From Deltaproteobacteria bacterium (GTDB lineage: Bacteria > Desulfobacterota > Desulfuromonadia > Geobacterales > Pseudopelobacteraceae), in assembly GCA_021778115.1 (NCBI GenBank), contig JAJYCS010000002.1, positions 1-64,000 of the forward strand: 64,000 nucleotides of DNA, written 5' to 3'. Positions within the stretch are counted from its first letter, which is position 1, and the number at the start of each line of letters is the position of its first letter. The notes under the pieces were generated by a model. It saw only the letters and a list, made by a program, of their open reading frames with translations. It ran no database searches and was not told where the DNA came from. This document shows, piece after piece, positions 18,491 through 27,713 of the stretch. A program made the translations under genes and the position numbers.

Positions 18491-20035
18491 CTAGTCCCTG
18501 TGCCCGTCGGTCTGCACCCCGAACACCACCTGCAGGCCGAAGGCCTTTTCAAACAGCTCCTTCTTGGCGCTGCCGCCGAACAGCTCAACGGTCAGGTCAT
18601 CGGCGCCGTACAGCACCATGCGGGCCACCCGGCCAAGCAGTTCGCAAGAGATGCGTCCCACTGCGCCACACCGGCGGCGGTCCAGACCGTCGGCCAGGCG
18701 CAGGATGCCGCCGAGCCGGCAGACCAGGGTCTGCTCCCGCTCCGTAAGCTTCTGAAACGGTTCGTGCTTCTTCTTGGGGAGCGCCTTGCGGTGATAGCGA
18801 GCCACCTGGGCCGCCTGTTCCCGCTCCCGGGGGGAGAGGCCGAACAGGGCCGCGTGCCGTATCAGGTGGTAGGAGTGCTTGTGGTGGCTCTCGTAGTTGA
18901 TCCAGGCGCCGCAGTCGTGGAGTATGGCGGCGGTCTCCAGGATCACCCGCTCCCGTTTCTTCAAGGAGCAGGGGACGGCCAGGTCGTCGAAGAGGGAGAG
19001 GGCGAGGCGGGCCACCTGGAGGGCATGTCCCTCCTCGATCTGGCAGTTACGGCCGAACTCCAGTACGCCATCGCGCCAGGAGCGGGGGGGCTGGGTCTGA
19101 CCGGAGAGCCCATGCCGCTCCAGGGCCTGCAGGATTACCCCTTCGCGGATCCCCCGGCCGTTCACCAGCAGGGCGTTGGTGTCGAAGAACTCCATCAGTG
19201 TATCCACCAGAACCACCCCGGCCACGATGATATCGGCCCGGTCGGGGGAGAGGCCGGGGAGGGTCTTCCGTTCCGCAAGGGGCTTGCGCTGCAGCATGGC
19301 CAGGATATGTACCACCTCGGTGCGGAGTACGGTCATGCCGTGGACCGCGGGCAACTCCTCGCGGCGGTAGGCCAGCACCATCTGAGCGATGGTGGTGATG
19401 GTGCCGCCTGAACCGACCAGCAGGGGGAGGCGCAGCTTGCCGTTGCCAAAGCGCTCCTTGAGCTGCTTGCGGATATGACGTCGTAACCGTGCCACCGCCT
19501 CGTCCCGGATCGGATCCCCCCGCAGGAACCGTTCGGTCATCACCACCGCCCCAAGTTCCAGGGAGTAATGCTCCTCAATGATCGCCCCCTGGGCCGTGGT
19601 CAGCTCCACGCTGCCCCCCCCCACATCCAGGACGCCGTAGCGCTGTCCCTGCAGGTCGAAGTTGCGCAGGGCCGACTGGGAGGCCAGGGCTGCCTCCTCC
19701 TCGCCGCTGATGACCCGTATCGGCACCCCCAGGATCGCCTCCAGCCGTGCCACCAGCGAGGGGCCGTTATCGGCGCTACGCACGGCGCTGGTGGCCACCA
19801 CCTCAACCCCGGCGACCCCCAACCCCCGTATTAGCTTGGCCATGCGGCTTATGGCCTGTTCGGCGCGCCCTGCGGCGGCCTCGCTGATGGCACCGCTGGC
19901 CGCGATCCCTTCCCCCAGTCTGACGGTCTCCTTTTCGTCGTCGAGGATCCGGTAGCTGCTGCCGGAGGCCTCCACCACGATGCAGCGGATGGAGTTGGTG
20001 CCGATATCGATGGCGGCCAGGCGGTGCCTTTTCAT
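18491..20035 (-). CDS. Ppx/GppA exopolyphosphatase family protein
   Basis: MKRHRLAAIDIGTNSIRCIVVE, YGVLDVGGGSVEL, SGGTITTIAQM, HD-like HDCGAWINYESHHKHSYHLI. Confidence 0.9.
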   Translation of the reverse strand: MKRHRLAAIDIGTNSIRCIVVEASGSSYRILDDEKETVRLGEGIAASGAISEAAAGRAEQAISRMAKLIRGLGVAGVEVVATSAVRSADNGPSLVARLEAILGVPIRVISGEEEAALASQSALRNFDLQGQRYGVLDVGGGSVELTTAQGAIIEEHYSLELGAVVMTERFLRGDPIRDEAVARLRRHIRKQLKERFGNGKLRLPLLVGSGGTITTIAQMVLAYRREELPAVHGMTVLRTEVVHILAMLQRKPLAERKTLPGLSPDRADIIVAGVVLVDTLMEFFDTNALLVNGRGIREGVILQALERHGLSGQTQPPRSWRDGVLEFGRNCQIEEGHALQVARLALSLFDDLAVPCSLKKRERVILETAAILHDCGAWINYESHHKHSYHLIRHAALFGLSPREREQAAQVARYHRKALPKKKHEPFQKLTEREQTLVCRLGGILRLADGLDRRRCGAVGRISCELLGRVARMVLYGADDLTVELFGGSAKKELFEKAFGLQVVFGVQTDGHRD

Positions 20036-20049
20036 CTGCGCTCTCCCCG

Positions 20050-20868
20050 TCATGCCGTGTAGTGATACTGCAGCGGCTGTTTCATGAGCAGCTGCGTGAA
20101 ACGCCGTACCAGCTGCAGGCGCCGGCGTTGCATCCGGGCCGTGGTCCGTTCCCGTGTCTCCGCCGTGAGGCCGGTGTCCTGCTGCAGCTGGGTCAGCAGG
20201 AGTTCACGGTCGTTCAGATCCCCCAGGAGGCCCTGGTAGGTCTTGAGCTGCGCCAGCAGGGTGGTCTGATCCCGGCCGGTGAGCTGCTCCAGCAGCTCGG
20301 TGAAGTAGCGCCATTTCTTGATGGCGATCCGCAGGGCATGGCGCTCGATGGCCAGCTCCGCCAGGCGTGGGAGCTGCAAAAGGTCATGGATCGGCCGGTA
20401 GAGCGTCAGGCTGTGGGAGGAGAGCAGGCCGGCGAGCCGTCCCCCGGCTGGCATGCGGGCCGCAGCATCCCGAAGGCCCCGCTGCAGGCGTTTGCAGGGG
20501 AGCTCCTCCACGAGCCGCAGTATCCTGCGGCTCTCACGGCGCCGCCGGTGGGCAAGGTCCCCTAGAAGGGGGGTCAGGTCGGGCTCCTCGAGTTCCTGTA
20601 GGAGACGGCGGCTCTCGTCGAGGTTTCGCAGCTGTCCCAACTCTCGGGTAAGGCCCCGGATCGGCCGTCGCAGCCGCCGTAGCGCCCGACGGCCCACCGC
20701 CGGTTCCAGAAGATCGATGAGGGCACGGAGGCGGCGGCTCCCCACCCGGAGGTCGTGGATCGCCTCCTCGCCGCACCCTGCCGCGATCACCCCCTGCCGC
20801 AGGCGCACAAGCGTGGCCCAATGGTGGTCGAGAAGGGCCGGCAACGGCATCGGGGCGCTATCCGGCAC
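20050..20868 (-). CDS. CHAD domain-containing protein
   Basis: 272-aa ORF; EEAIHDLRVGSRRLRALIDLLEP and RNLDESRRLL are CHAD signatures. Confidence 0.9.
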   Translation of the reverse strand: MPDSAPMPLPALLDHHWATLVRLRQGVIAAGCGEEAIHDLRVGSRRLRALIDLLEPAVGRRALRRLRRPIRGLTRELGQLRNLDESRRLLQELEEPDLTPLLGDLAHRRRRESRRILRLVEELPCKRLQRGLRDAAARMPAGGRLAGLLSSHSLTLYRPIHDLLQLPRLAELAIERHALRIAIKKWRYFTELLEQLTGRDQTTLLAQLKTYQGLLGDLNDRELLLTQLQQDTGLTAETRERTTARMQRRRLQLVRRFTQLLMKQPLQYHYTA

Positions 20869-20870
20869 GG

Positions 20871-21386
20871 TCAGGACTGTCTGGCCAGGGCCTTGCGGGG
20901 GGTGGTAACCAGCTTCTTGCCCCCGGCGGCATACCAGCTGAATTGGGCGAAATGATCCTGTTTTTCCGGTTTCCAGCGGAGGGCCAGACAGGCCCCTTTG
21001 TGCAGGGGGGAGCTATGCTCGAGCCCCAGAAGCTGTGCCGCCACCCGGGAGAGGTGCGGTTCGTGTCCCACCAGCAGGATGGCGTGCAGCTTTCCGGCCT
21101 CACGCAACAGCCGGACGGTCTCTTCCGGGTCGGCCTCACCGGTAAGGGAGGGGTGGGCCGCCACCACGGCGTCACGCCCCACCTGGGCCGCCAGCAGTTC
21201 GGCGGTCTGTACCGCCCGTACCCGGGGACTGGTGATGATCAGGTCGGGGCGCACCTTCAGCTTCTTCAGGCGCCGGGCCTGTTTGGCCGCCAGCTTGCGG
21301 CCGCTGCCGGTCAGGTGCCGGAGCTCGTCGGCCATTCCTTCACGGGGTTCCAGGGCCTCGGCATGCCGTACCAGATAGATGTTCAT
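20871..21386 (-). CDS. sixA: SixA-type phosphohistidine phosphatase / histidine phosphatase family
   Basis: MNIYLVRHAEALEPREG...ITSPRVRAVQTAELLA...LLVGHEPHLSRVA. Confidence 0.85.
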   Translation of the reverse strand: MNIYLVRHAEALEPREGMADELRHLTGSGRKLAAKQARRLKKLKVRPDLIITSPRVRAVQTAELLAAQVGRDAVVAAHPSLTGEADPEETVRLLREAGKLHAILLVGHEPHLSRVAAQLLGLEHSSPLHKGACLALRWKPEKQDHFAQFSWYAAGGKKLVTTPRKALARQS

Positions 21387-21587
21387 GGCGATTCCTCTCC
21401 TTGGCGGATATCACTACTGCTCCGGCAGCCAGTCTATCCGTTGCCGTGGCGCCGCTCAAGGCCCAGGGATGATTGTTGCGCAATTGTAACATGGTGTGAC
21501 GGCCTGTGGCGAAAAAAACGGGTCGCGGCATCCGCCGTCGACCCGATCACAAGGGGGAAAGATCGTGAGCGATGGTAGCGGAGCGAC

Positions 21588-21625
21588 GTGACGGTGGTGT
21601 GAAGGATGGGTGATAATTCGGTGAC
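21588..21625 (-). promoter_or_regulatory. Putative extended Pho box: four GTGAN half-sites at 11-bp spacing
   Basis: + strand GTGAC 21588, GTGAA 21599, GTGAT 21610, GTGAC 21621; upstream of sixA-CHAD-ppx. Confidence 0.5.
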
Positions 21626-21635
21626 GCCGGTCTGT

Positions 21636-21671
21636 CCCCTCCTGACGGCGGCAGAACGCCGTCGGGAGGGG
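21636..21671 (-). terminator. Strong stem-loop immediately after the pit stop codon
   Basis: CCCCTCCTGACGGCG-gcagaa-CGCCGTCGGGAGGGG; 15-bp stem with one wobble-type mismatch; no clear U tract. Confidence 0.6.
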
Positions 21672-21674
21672 TGA

Positions 21675-22676
21675 TTACCTGCCAAAGAAGGGGGTGAGCC
21701 CCTGATAGGTGAGAAAGGCCATGATCGCTGCGGCCGGTATGGTGAGAATCCAGGCCCAGAGGATCCGGTAGGCCACATTCCAGTTAACCGCGGTCAGGCG
21801 TTTTGAGACCCCCACCCCCAGGATGGCGGAGGTGATGACGTGGGTGGTGCTGACCGGCATCCCGAAGGAGGCGGCCCCCATGATGACGCTGGCCGAGGCG
21901 GTCTCCACGCAGAAGCCGTGTACCGGCTGCAGCTTGACGAAGTCCTTGCCGATGGTCTTGATGATCCGCCAGCCCCCTGCGGCGGTACCCAGGCCCATGG
22001 CGATGGCGCAGCAGATCTTGACCCAGGTGGGGACGTCGAAGGTGGGGATGAGGCCGTATGAGAGCAGGGCCATGGTGATCACCCCCATGGATTTCTGGGC
22101 ATCGGCGGTGCCGTGGGAGAAGGCCATCAGGGCCGCCGACGCCACCTGCAGGCGTCGGAAGCCGTTGTTGAGGCCGCTGGGGGCCTGTTTGCGGAACAAC
22201 CACATCAGCAGCACCATGAACAGAAAACCCATGATGACGCCGACAATGGGGGAGATGATCAGCCCCAGCACGATGTTCTTGAGACCCCACCAGTGCAGGA
22301 CATCGGGGCCGGCATGGGCGATGACCGCACCGATCAGTCCGCCGATGATGGCGTGGGAGGAGGAGGCCGGCATGCCGTAGTACCAGGTGATCAGGTCCCA
22401 GATGATCGCCCCCAGGATACCTGCCAGCACCACCAGCTGGGTGACGTGGCCGGCATCGACGATCCCCTTGCCGATGGTGGTGGCCACCTTGGTGGAGACC
22501 ATGGCGCCGGCAAAGTTGAGGATGGCGGCCATGAAGATCGCCCCCTTGATCGACAGGGCCCGGGTGGAGACGCAGGTGGCGATGGCGTTGGCGGTATCAT
22601 GGAAGCCGTTTACGTAATCAAAGATCAGGGCCGAGGCGATGACCAGGACCAGCAGCAACAGGGTGACCTCATGCAT
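21675..22676 (-). CDS. pit: Inorganic phosphate transporter, PiT family
   Basis: FDYVNGFHDTANAIATCVSTRALS and FSHGTADAQKSMGVI, duplicated PiT signatures. Confidence 0.93.
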   Translation of the reverse strand: MHEVTLLLLVLVIASALIFDYVNGFHDTANAIATCVSTRALSIKGAIFMAAILNFAGAMVSTKVATTIGKGIVDAGHVTQLVVLAGILGAIIWDLITWYYGMPASSSHAIIGGLIGAVIAHAGPDVLHWWGLKNIVLGLIISPIVGVIMGFLFMVLLMWLFRKQAPSGLNNGFRRLQVASAALMAFSHGTADAQKSMGVITMALLSYGLIPTFDVPTWVKICCAIAMGLGTAAGGWRIIKTIGKDFVKLQPVHGFCVETASASVIMGAASFGMPVSTTHVITSAILGVGVSKRLTAVNWNVAYRILWAWILTIPAAAIMAFLTYQGLTPFFGR

Positions 22677-23283
22677 TTTTCACCACCACGCTTTCCAGGA
22701 TATTGGCGGCGTCCTCGCATTTGTCGGTGGTCTTCTCCAGGGTCTCGTAGATCTCTTTCCACTTGATCAGGCGGATCGGGTCCTGCTCCTCATCGAACAG
22801 GTGGCTGATGGCGCTGCGGCAGACCTGGTCCGCCTCGTTTTCAAAGACGTTGATCTCCACGCAACAGGCGTAGATATCGGCGTCCTTCCCCCCCAGGTGC
22901 TGCAGGGCGCGGTCGATGGCGAGGCAGGCGTTGAGGATGATCCGCGTCAGCTCACGGGCATCGTCGGTGGGGCTGTCCACGTGGTACATGACGAACCGCT
23001 GCGCAGAGGCGTCGATCAGATCGAGGATATCGTCCAGGGCCCCGGCCAGGGCGTAGATATCCTCACGGTCGAAGGGGGTGATGAAGGTCTTGTTCAGCTT
23101 GCGGATGATCTCGTGGGTCTGGCTGTCCCCCCGATGCTCCGTCTCCTTGATGGCCCGCTGGCTTGCCACCGGATCGCGGTACTCGGCCAGCATGTCGTGC
23201 AGCTGCTGAGCCCCCTCGATGATGATGGTGCCCATCTGGCGGAACAGCTCGAAGAACTTCTCGTCCTTGGGGATCAGTCCAAA
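22669..23283 (-). CDS. DUF47 family PhoU-like protein
   Basis: MFGLIPKDEKFFELFRQMG...HRGDSQTHEIIRKLNKTFITPFDREDIYALAGALDDILDLIDA. Confidence 0.92.
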   Translation of the reverse strand, partial: FGLIPKDEKFFELFRQMGTIIIEGAQQLHDMLAEYRDPVASQRAIKETEHRGDSQTHEIIRKLNKTFITPFDREDIYALAGALDDILDLIDASAQRFVMYHVDSPTDDARELTRIILNACLAIDRALQHLGGKDADIYACCVEINVFENEADQVCRSAISHLFDEEQDPIRLIKWKEIYETLEKTTDKCEDAANILESVVVKNA

Positions 23284-23323
23284 CATGAAAGCGGCTCCTT
23301 GCATGGCGGAAAATGGCCCGGTT

Positions 23324-23350
23324 GTGACGGACTGGTCACAACCGGGTTAC
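23324..23350 (-). promoter_or_regulatory. Putative Pho box upstream of DUF47-pit: three half-sites at 11-bp spacing
   Basis: + strand GTGAC 23324, GTCAC 23335, GTTAC 23346 (minus GTAAC-N6-GTGAC-N6-GTCAC). Overlaps a 12-bp perfect inverted repeat at 23317-23346. Confidence 0.65.
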
Positions 23351-23390
23351 CATACTGGAGACCGCGTTATCCCTGCAACAGTTTTCGCAC

Positions 23391-25124
23391 TCAGCCCCGT
23401 TTGAGCAGGACCGTGAAGCAGCTTCCCCGACCGGGCTCGCTCTGCACCTGCACCTGGCCGCCATGGAGCTGGACGATATGCTTCACAATGGCCAGGCCCA
23501 GTCCGGTGCCGCCCGCCTCCCGGCTGCGGGCGCCGTCCACCCGGTAGAACCGTTCGAAGATACGGGGCAGGTCTTTCGGCGGGATGCCGATGCCGGTGTC
23601 GGTAACGGTGAGAGCCACCTGATCGCCCCGGAGCTCGCCCCCCAGGGCGACGGCGCCGCCGGCGGGGGTGTATTTGATGGCGTTGTCCAGCAGATTGAGG
23701 AGGACCTGTTCCAGACGGCCATGGTCGGCCAGGGCTGTAAGGGGTGGATCGGGCAGGGCGAGGGTCAGCGTTATCCCTTGTTTGTGGGCATGTTCACCCA
23801 TCAGCAGGGATGCCTTGCGCAGCATGGCGCAGGTATCCACCGGCGCCAGGGTCAGGGCCGTCTCCTTCGATTCCAAGCGGGAGAGGGTCAGGATGTCGTT
23901 GATCAGGTTGGTAAGCCGTTCAGCATGGCTGGCAATGACGCCGATGAACTGGCGGCTCCGTTCCGGGTCACTCTGCAGGCCGTTGTCCAACAGGGTCTCG
24001 GCATACCCCTTGATCACCGCCACCGGGGTTCTGAGCTCGTGGGAGGCGTTGGCCACGAAGTCACGACGGATCGCCTCGGCCCGTTTCAGGGCGCTAATGT
24101 CGTGGAAGACCGCCACCGTCCCCTGCCGGTCTCCCAGGGGGACCCAGTGGGTCGAGAGGGTGACCCCATCCGGCAGGGAAAGGGGGGCCAGCACCTCGTC
24201 AGAGGTACGGCGGTGTTGTTCATAGGCCTGCAGCAGGTCCGGGTGACGGCAGACCTCCGCCACGGTCCTGCCCAGCAGATCGCCGGTAAGCCCCAGCTGT
24301 CCTCGCAGCGCAGGGTTGACCAGGGTGATCTCGCCCCGCTCGTTGAGCACCATCACCCCCTCACCCATCCCGTGCAGGATGGCGGTCAGACGCTGGCGTT
24401 CAGCGGCCAGGCTCGCCATCTGGCTCTCCAGGCGGTCCGCCATCTGGTTCAGGACCTGCCCCAGCGAGCCGATTTCGTCTTCCCCCCGTGAGGGTATCCT
24501 GATTCCCCGCTCTCCGGCGCCGAAACGGGCTGCGGCATCGGCCATGGAACGCAAGGGGCGGGCAACGAGACTGGCCAGGAGGGCGGAGAAGAGGAGGGCC
24601 AGCAGCAGTACGGCAGCGGTGGCTCCACCCAGCACGGCATGCAAGGAACGCCGGGCGGCATCGAGATACTCAAGGGGCAGGGCCAGACGAACCACCCCGC
24701 CCCAGCGGCCGTCGGGGATGGCCAGATAGAGCATGGTCACCCGCAGGGTCTCGGAGTAGCGCAGGGAACTGCCGATGCCGGTTTTTAACGCCTGCTGCAC
24801 CTCGGGGCGCTGGAGGTGGTTCTCCATGGCAGGGACCTGATCCCCCGGCAGATTGGAATCACCCATGACCCGGCCATCGGGGGCGATCAGGGTCACCCGT
24901 GCCCTGATGGCACGACCCACCTGCTCGGCGAGATGCTGCGGGGAGCGGGGCGCGCCGGTTGCCGTTAGCAACAGACGGGCCAGTTGGGCCTGGTGCAGAA
25001 GGTTCTCCCGGCTCTCCGCCACGAGCCGCCCTTCGAGGGTGCGGTTTACGTACCAGAGGAGGCTACCGGCCAGGAGCAGGGCCAGGATCAGGTAGGAGAG
25101 GAACAGTTTCCAGCGGAAGGTCAT
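23391..25124 (-). CDS. phoR: Phosphate regulon sensor histidine kinase
   Basis: [80 protein letters not shown]. Confidence 0.88.
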   Translation of the reverse strand: MTFRWKLFLSYLILALLLAGSLLWYVNRTLEGRLVAESRENLLHQAQLARLLLTATGAPRSPQHLAEQVGRAIRARVTLIAPDGRVMGDSNLPGDQVPAMENHLQRPEVQQALKTGIGSSLRYSETLRVTMLYLAIPDGRWGGVVRLALPLEYLDAARRSLHAVLGGATAAVLLLALLFSALLASLVARPLRSMADAAARFGAGERGIRIPSRGEDEIGSLGQVLNQMADRLESQMASLAAERQRLTAILHGMGEGVMVLNERGEITLVNPALRGQLGLTGDLLGRTVAEVCRHPDLLQAYEQHRRTSDEVLAPLSLPDGVTLSTHWVPLGDRQGTVAVFHDISALKRAEAIRRDFVANASHELRTPVAVIKGYAETLLDNGLQSDPERSRQFIGVIASHAERLTNLINDILTLSRLESKETALTLAPVDTCAMLRKASLLMGEHAHKQGITLTLALPDPPLTALADHGRLEQVLLNLLDNAIKYTPAGGAVALGGELRGDQVALTVTDTGIGIPPKDLPRIFERFYRVDGARSREAGGTGLGLAIVKHIVQLHGGQVQVQSEPGRGSCFTVLLKRG

Positions 25125-25804
25125 GGCGACTCCTCCAGTTTGTAGCCGAAGCCCCGCACGGTCTTGAGCATCTCGCCGGCCCCCCCCAACTTGCCCCGCA
25201 GCCGGGTGACATGGGTATCCACGGTGCGGGTGTCTCCCACGTAGTTGTAGCCCCAGACATTCTGCAGCAGCAGTTCACGTCCCAGGACCCGTCCCGGCCG
25301 CTGCGCCAGGTAGAGCAGCAGCTTGAACTCCGTGCTGGTCAGCTCAACCTCGTCGCCCGCAACGGTGACCCGGCAACTCTCGGTGTCGATCCGCAGCTCA
25401 CCCAGCTGTACCTGGGGGGTGTCGATCGGCTCGCCGGCGCTGCGCCGCAGGATGGCCCGCACCCTGAGGAGGAGCTCCCGCATGGAGAACGGCTTGACCA
25501 TGTAGTCGTCGACCCCCACCTCAAACCCCACCACCCGATCGATCTCCTCACCCCGGGCGGTCAGCATCAGCACCGGCAGGGCGGCGCTTTTCGGCTCCCG
25601 GCGTAGGGTGGTGCAGATCTCGGTTCCCATCATGCCAGGGAGCATCTGGTCAAGTATCAGTAGATCGGGCAGCTCCTGACGGGCCATTTTCAGCCCTTCC
25701 GGGCCGCTATAGGCGACCAGGGCCTGGTAGCCCTCCTTCTCCAGGTTAAAGGCCAGCAGATCCGCCATGTCCCGCTCATCCTCGATCACCAGTATCTTCT
25801 TCAT
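25121..25804 (-). CDS. phoB: Phosphate regulon response regulator (OmpR family)
   Basis: MKKILVIEDERDMADLLAFNLEKEGYQ, receiver plus winged helix (LTSTEFKLLLYLAQRPGRVLGRELLLQNVWGYNYVGDTRTVDTHVTRLRGKLG). Confidence 0.9.
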   Translation of the reverse strand: MKKILVIEDERDMADLLAFNLEKEGYQALVAYSGPEGLKMARQELPDLLILDQMLPGMMGTEICTTLRREPKSAALPVLMLTARGEEIDRVVGFEVGVDDYMVKPFSMRELLLRVRAILRRSAGEPIDTPQVQLGELRIDTESCRVTVAGDEVELTSTEFKLLLYLAQRPGRVLGRELLLQNVWGYNYVGDTRTVDTHVTRLRGKLGGAGEMLKTVRGFGYKLEESP

Positions 25805-25853
25805 CTCATGCCCCCCTGTCTCACGCGATAGCCTCAGACGGTGCCAGAGCAAT

Positions 25854-25869
25854 GTTACACAGGCGTTAC
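25854..25869 (-). promoter_or_regulatory. Putative Pho box upstream of phoB
   Basis: + strand GTTAC 25854 and GTTAC 25865, 11-bp spacing, about 50 bp upstream of the phoB start. Confidence 0.6.
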
Positions 25870-25911
25870 GGCAATGCAACAGCTGCGCCATTTTTAGCGC
25901 AGCATAGAAAA

Positions 25912-25937
25912 CGGGCAGCCGGATTACCGGCTGCCCG
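25912..25937 (-). terminator. Intrinsic terminator of hcp
   Basis: Perfect 11-bp stem CGGGCAGCCGG-atta-CCGGCTGCCCG followed on the minus strand by TTTTC. Confidence 0.88.
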
Positions 25938-25969
25938 CAGTACGGTGCGTGCCTCTGCTCGGTGGGGTA

Positions 25970-27580
25970 TTACCCGAGGATCGCCTTTAGGTCCTCCTCG
26001 GCCGTGGCGATCGGCCCCAGGTTGAAGTTCTCTACCAGGAAGTTGAGTACGTTGGGGGTGATGAAGGCCGGCAGGGACGGGCCGATCTTGATGTTTTTGA
26101 TCCCCAGCGACAGCAGGGTGAGGAGGATCACCACCGCCTTCTGCTCGTACCAGGAGAGGATCATCGATAACGGCAGGTCGTTCACGCCGCAGTTGAAGGC
26201 GCCGGCCAGGGCCACGGCGATCTGGATGGCGGAGTAGGCGTCGTTGCACTGCCCCACATCCAAAAGGCGCGGGATACCGCCGATATCGCCGAACTCAAGC
26301 TTGTTGAAGCGGTACTTGCCGCAGGCCAGGGTCAGGATGACGCAATCCTTGGGCACCTTTTCGGCAAACTCGGTGTAGTAGTTGCGGCCGGACTTGGCGC
26401 CGTCGCACCCGCCTATCAGGAAGAAGTGCTTGATCTGGCCGGCCTTGACCGCGGCGATCACCTTGTCGGCCACCCCCAGCACGGCGTTGTGGCCGAAGCC
26501 GGTCAGGATCTCCTGGCCGGGGTTTTCCGGCAGGGACGGGCACGCAAGGGCCTTGTTGATTACCTCGGAGAAGTCCCAGCCGTCAATATGCCTGACGTCG
26601 GGCCACTGCACCAGGCCCCAGGTAAAGAGGCGGTCCTTGTACGAGTCGGCCGGGCGCTGGATGCAGTTGGTGTTGAAGATGATGGCGCCGGGGAAGTGGG
26701 GGAACTCCTTGGCCTGATCCTGCCAGGCACCGCCGAAGTTGGCCACCAGGTGCGGGTATTTCTTCAGGCCGGGATAGCCGTGGGCCGGCAGCATCTCGCC
26801 GTGGGTGTAGATGTTGATCCCCTTCCCTTCGGTCTGTTTCAGGAGCTCCTCCAGCATCCGCAGGTCGTGGCCGGAGACCAGGATCCCCTTACCGGCCCGG
26901 GTGCCCAGGTTGACGGCAGTGGGTTGAGGAGCGCCGTAGGTCTCGTTGTGGGCGCCGTCAAGCAGCCCCATGGTGGTCAGGTTCTGCTTGCCGCACTCCA
27001 TGCAGAGGCCCACGAAGTCCATCAGCCCCAGGCTGGCGTCGGTGGTGGCGGCCAGGGCCTTCTGGAAGAAGGCCAGCACCTCGTCGTTGCTCTTGCCCAG
27101 GATCATGGCGTGATCCATGTAGGCGGCCATCCCTTTCAGTCCGTACATCAGGATCTCGATGGTGGAACGGATGTCTTCATTAAGATGCTGGCTGTTGATG
27201 CCGTACTGCTCCCCCTGGGCGATCATGCCGGCCAGATCGGCGGCAGGCTTCCAGTCGGCCACGGGGCCTGAGAGGGTAATCCCCTTGGTAGCGCAGTCGG
27301 CCTTGGCCCGCTCTTTCAGCTGGTAGCAGCGCTGGATCATCTGGCCGATAACCGCAGGGTCAAAATCGACGTTGGTGACGGTGGTAAACAGCCCCTCGAT
27401 GGTGAAACGGTCGATCTCCTGGTTGCGCCCCAGCTTGTCGGCGTACCGGGCCAGGGACTTCAGGCCGTACAGCAGGTGGTCCTGCAGAGTGGCCACCTCC
27501 GGCTTCTTGCCGCAGACTCCCGAGATATTGCAGCCGGTCCCGTTGGCGGCCTGCTCGCACTGGTTACAGAACATTCCCAT
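25970..27580 (-). CDS. hcp: Hybrid cluster protein (hydroxylamine reductase)
   Basis: ATG at 27580: MGMFCNQCEQAANGTGCNISGVCGKKPEVATLQDHLLYGLK...; GGCDGAKSGRNYYTEFA. Confidence 0.95.
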   Translation of the reverse strand: MGMFCNQCEQAANGTGCNISGVCGKKPEVATLQDHLLYGLKSLARYADKLGRNQEIDRFTIEGLFTTVTNVDFDPAVIGQMIQRCYQLKERAKADCATKGITLSGPVADWKPAADLAGMIAQGEQYGINSQHLNEDIRSTIEILMYGLKGMAAYMDHAMILGKSNDEVLAFFQKALAATTDASLGLMDFVGLCMECGKQNLTTMGLLDGAHNETYGAPQPTAVNLGTRAGKGILVSGHDLRMLEELLKQTEGKGINIYTHGEMLPAHGYPGLKKYPHLVANFGGAWQDQAKEFPHFPGAIIFNTNCIQRPADSYKDRLFTWGLVQWPDVRHIDGWDFSEVINKALACPSLPENPGQEILTGFGHNAVLGVADKVIAAVKAGQIKHFFLIGGCDGAKSGRNYYTEFAEKVPKDCVILTLACGKYRFNKLEFGDIGGIPRLLDVGQCNDAYSAIQIAVALAGAFNCGVNDLPLSMILSWYEQKAVVILLTLLSLGIKNIKIGPSLPAFITPNVLNFLVENFNLGPIATAEEDLKAILG

Positions 27581-27675
27581 GGTCGTTTCCTCCTGTTTGA
27601 TTGATGGCATCCGCAGAGATGCGTTTTGGGCGTTTGTATGGTATGGAGAGTATAGCAGTGATTCGACCAATTGCA

Positions 27676-27687
27676 TGACCACGGTCA
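27676..27687. promoter_or_regulatory. TGACC-N2-GGTCA palindrome (candidate HcpR/CRP-FNR-type operator)
   Basis: TGACCACGGTCA lies in the hcp / DUF362 divergent intergenic region. Confidence 0.55.
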
Positions 27688-27713
27688 AAAAATATCCATT
27701 TGCGGAGGAAGCC

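Noticed and set aside
21486-21500. GTAAC/GTGAC pair nearer the sixA start as a Pho box
   Set aside because: Half-sites are 10 bp apart, not the 11 bp seen in the other four sites.
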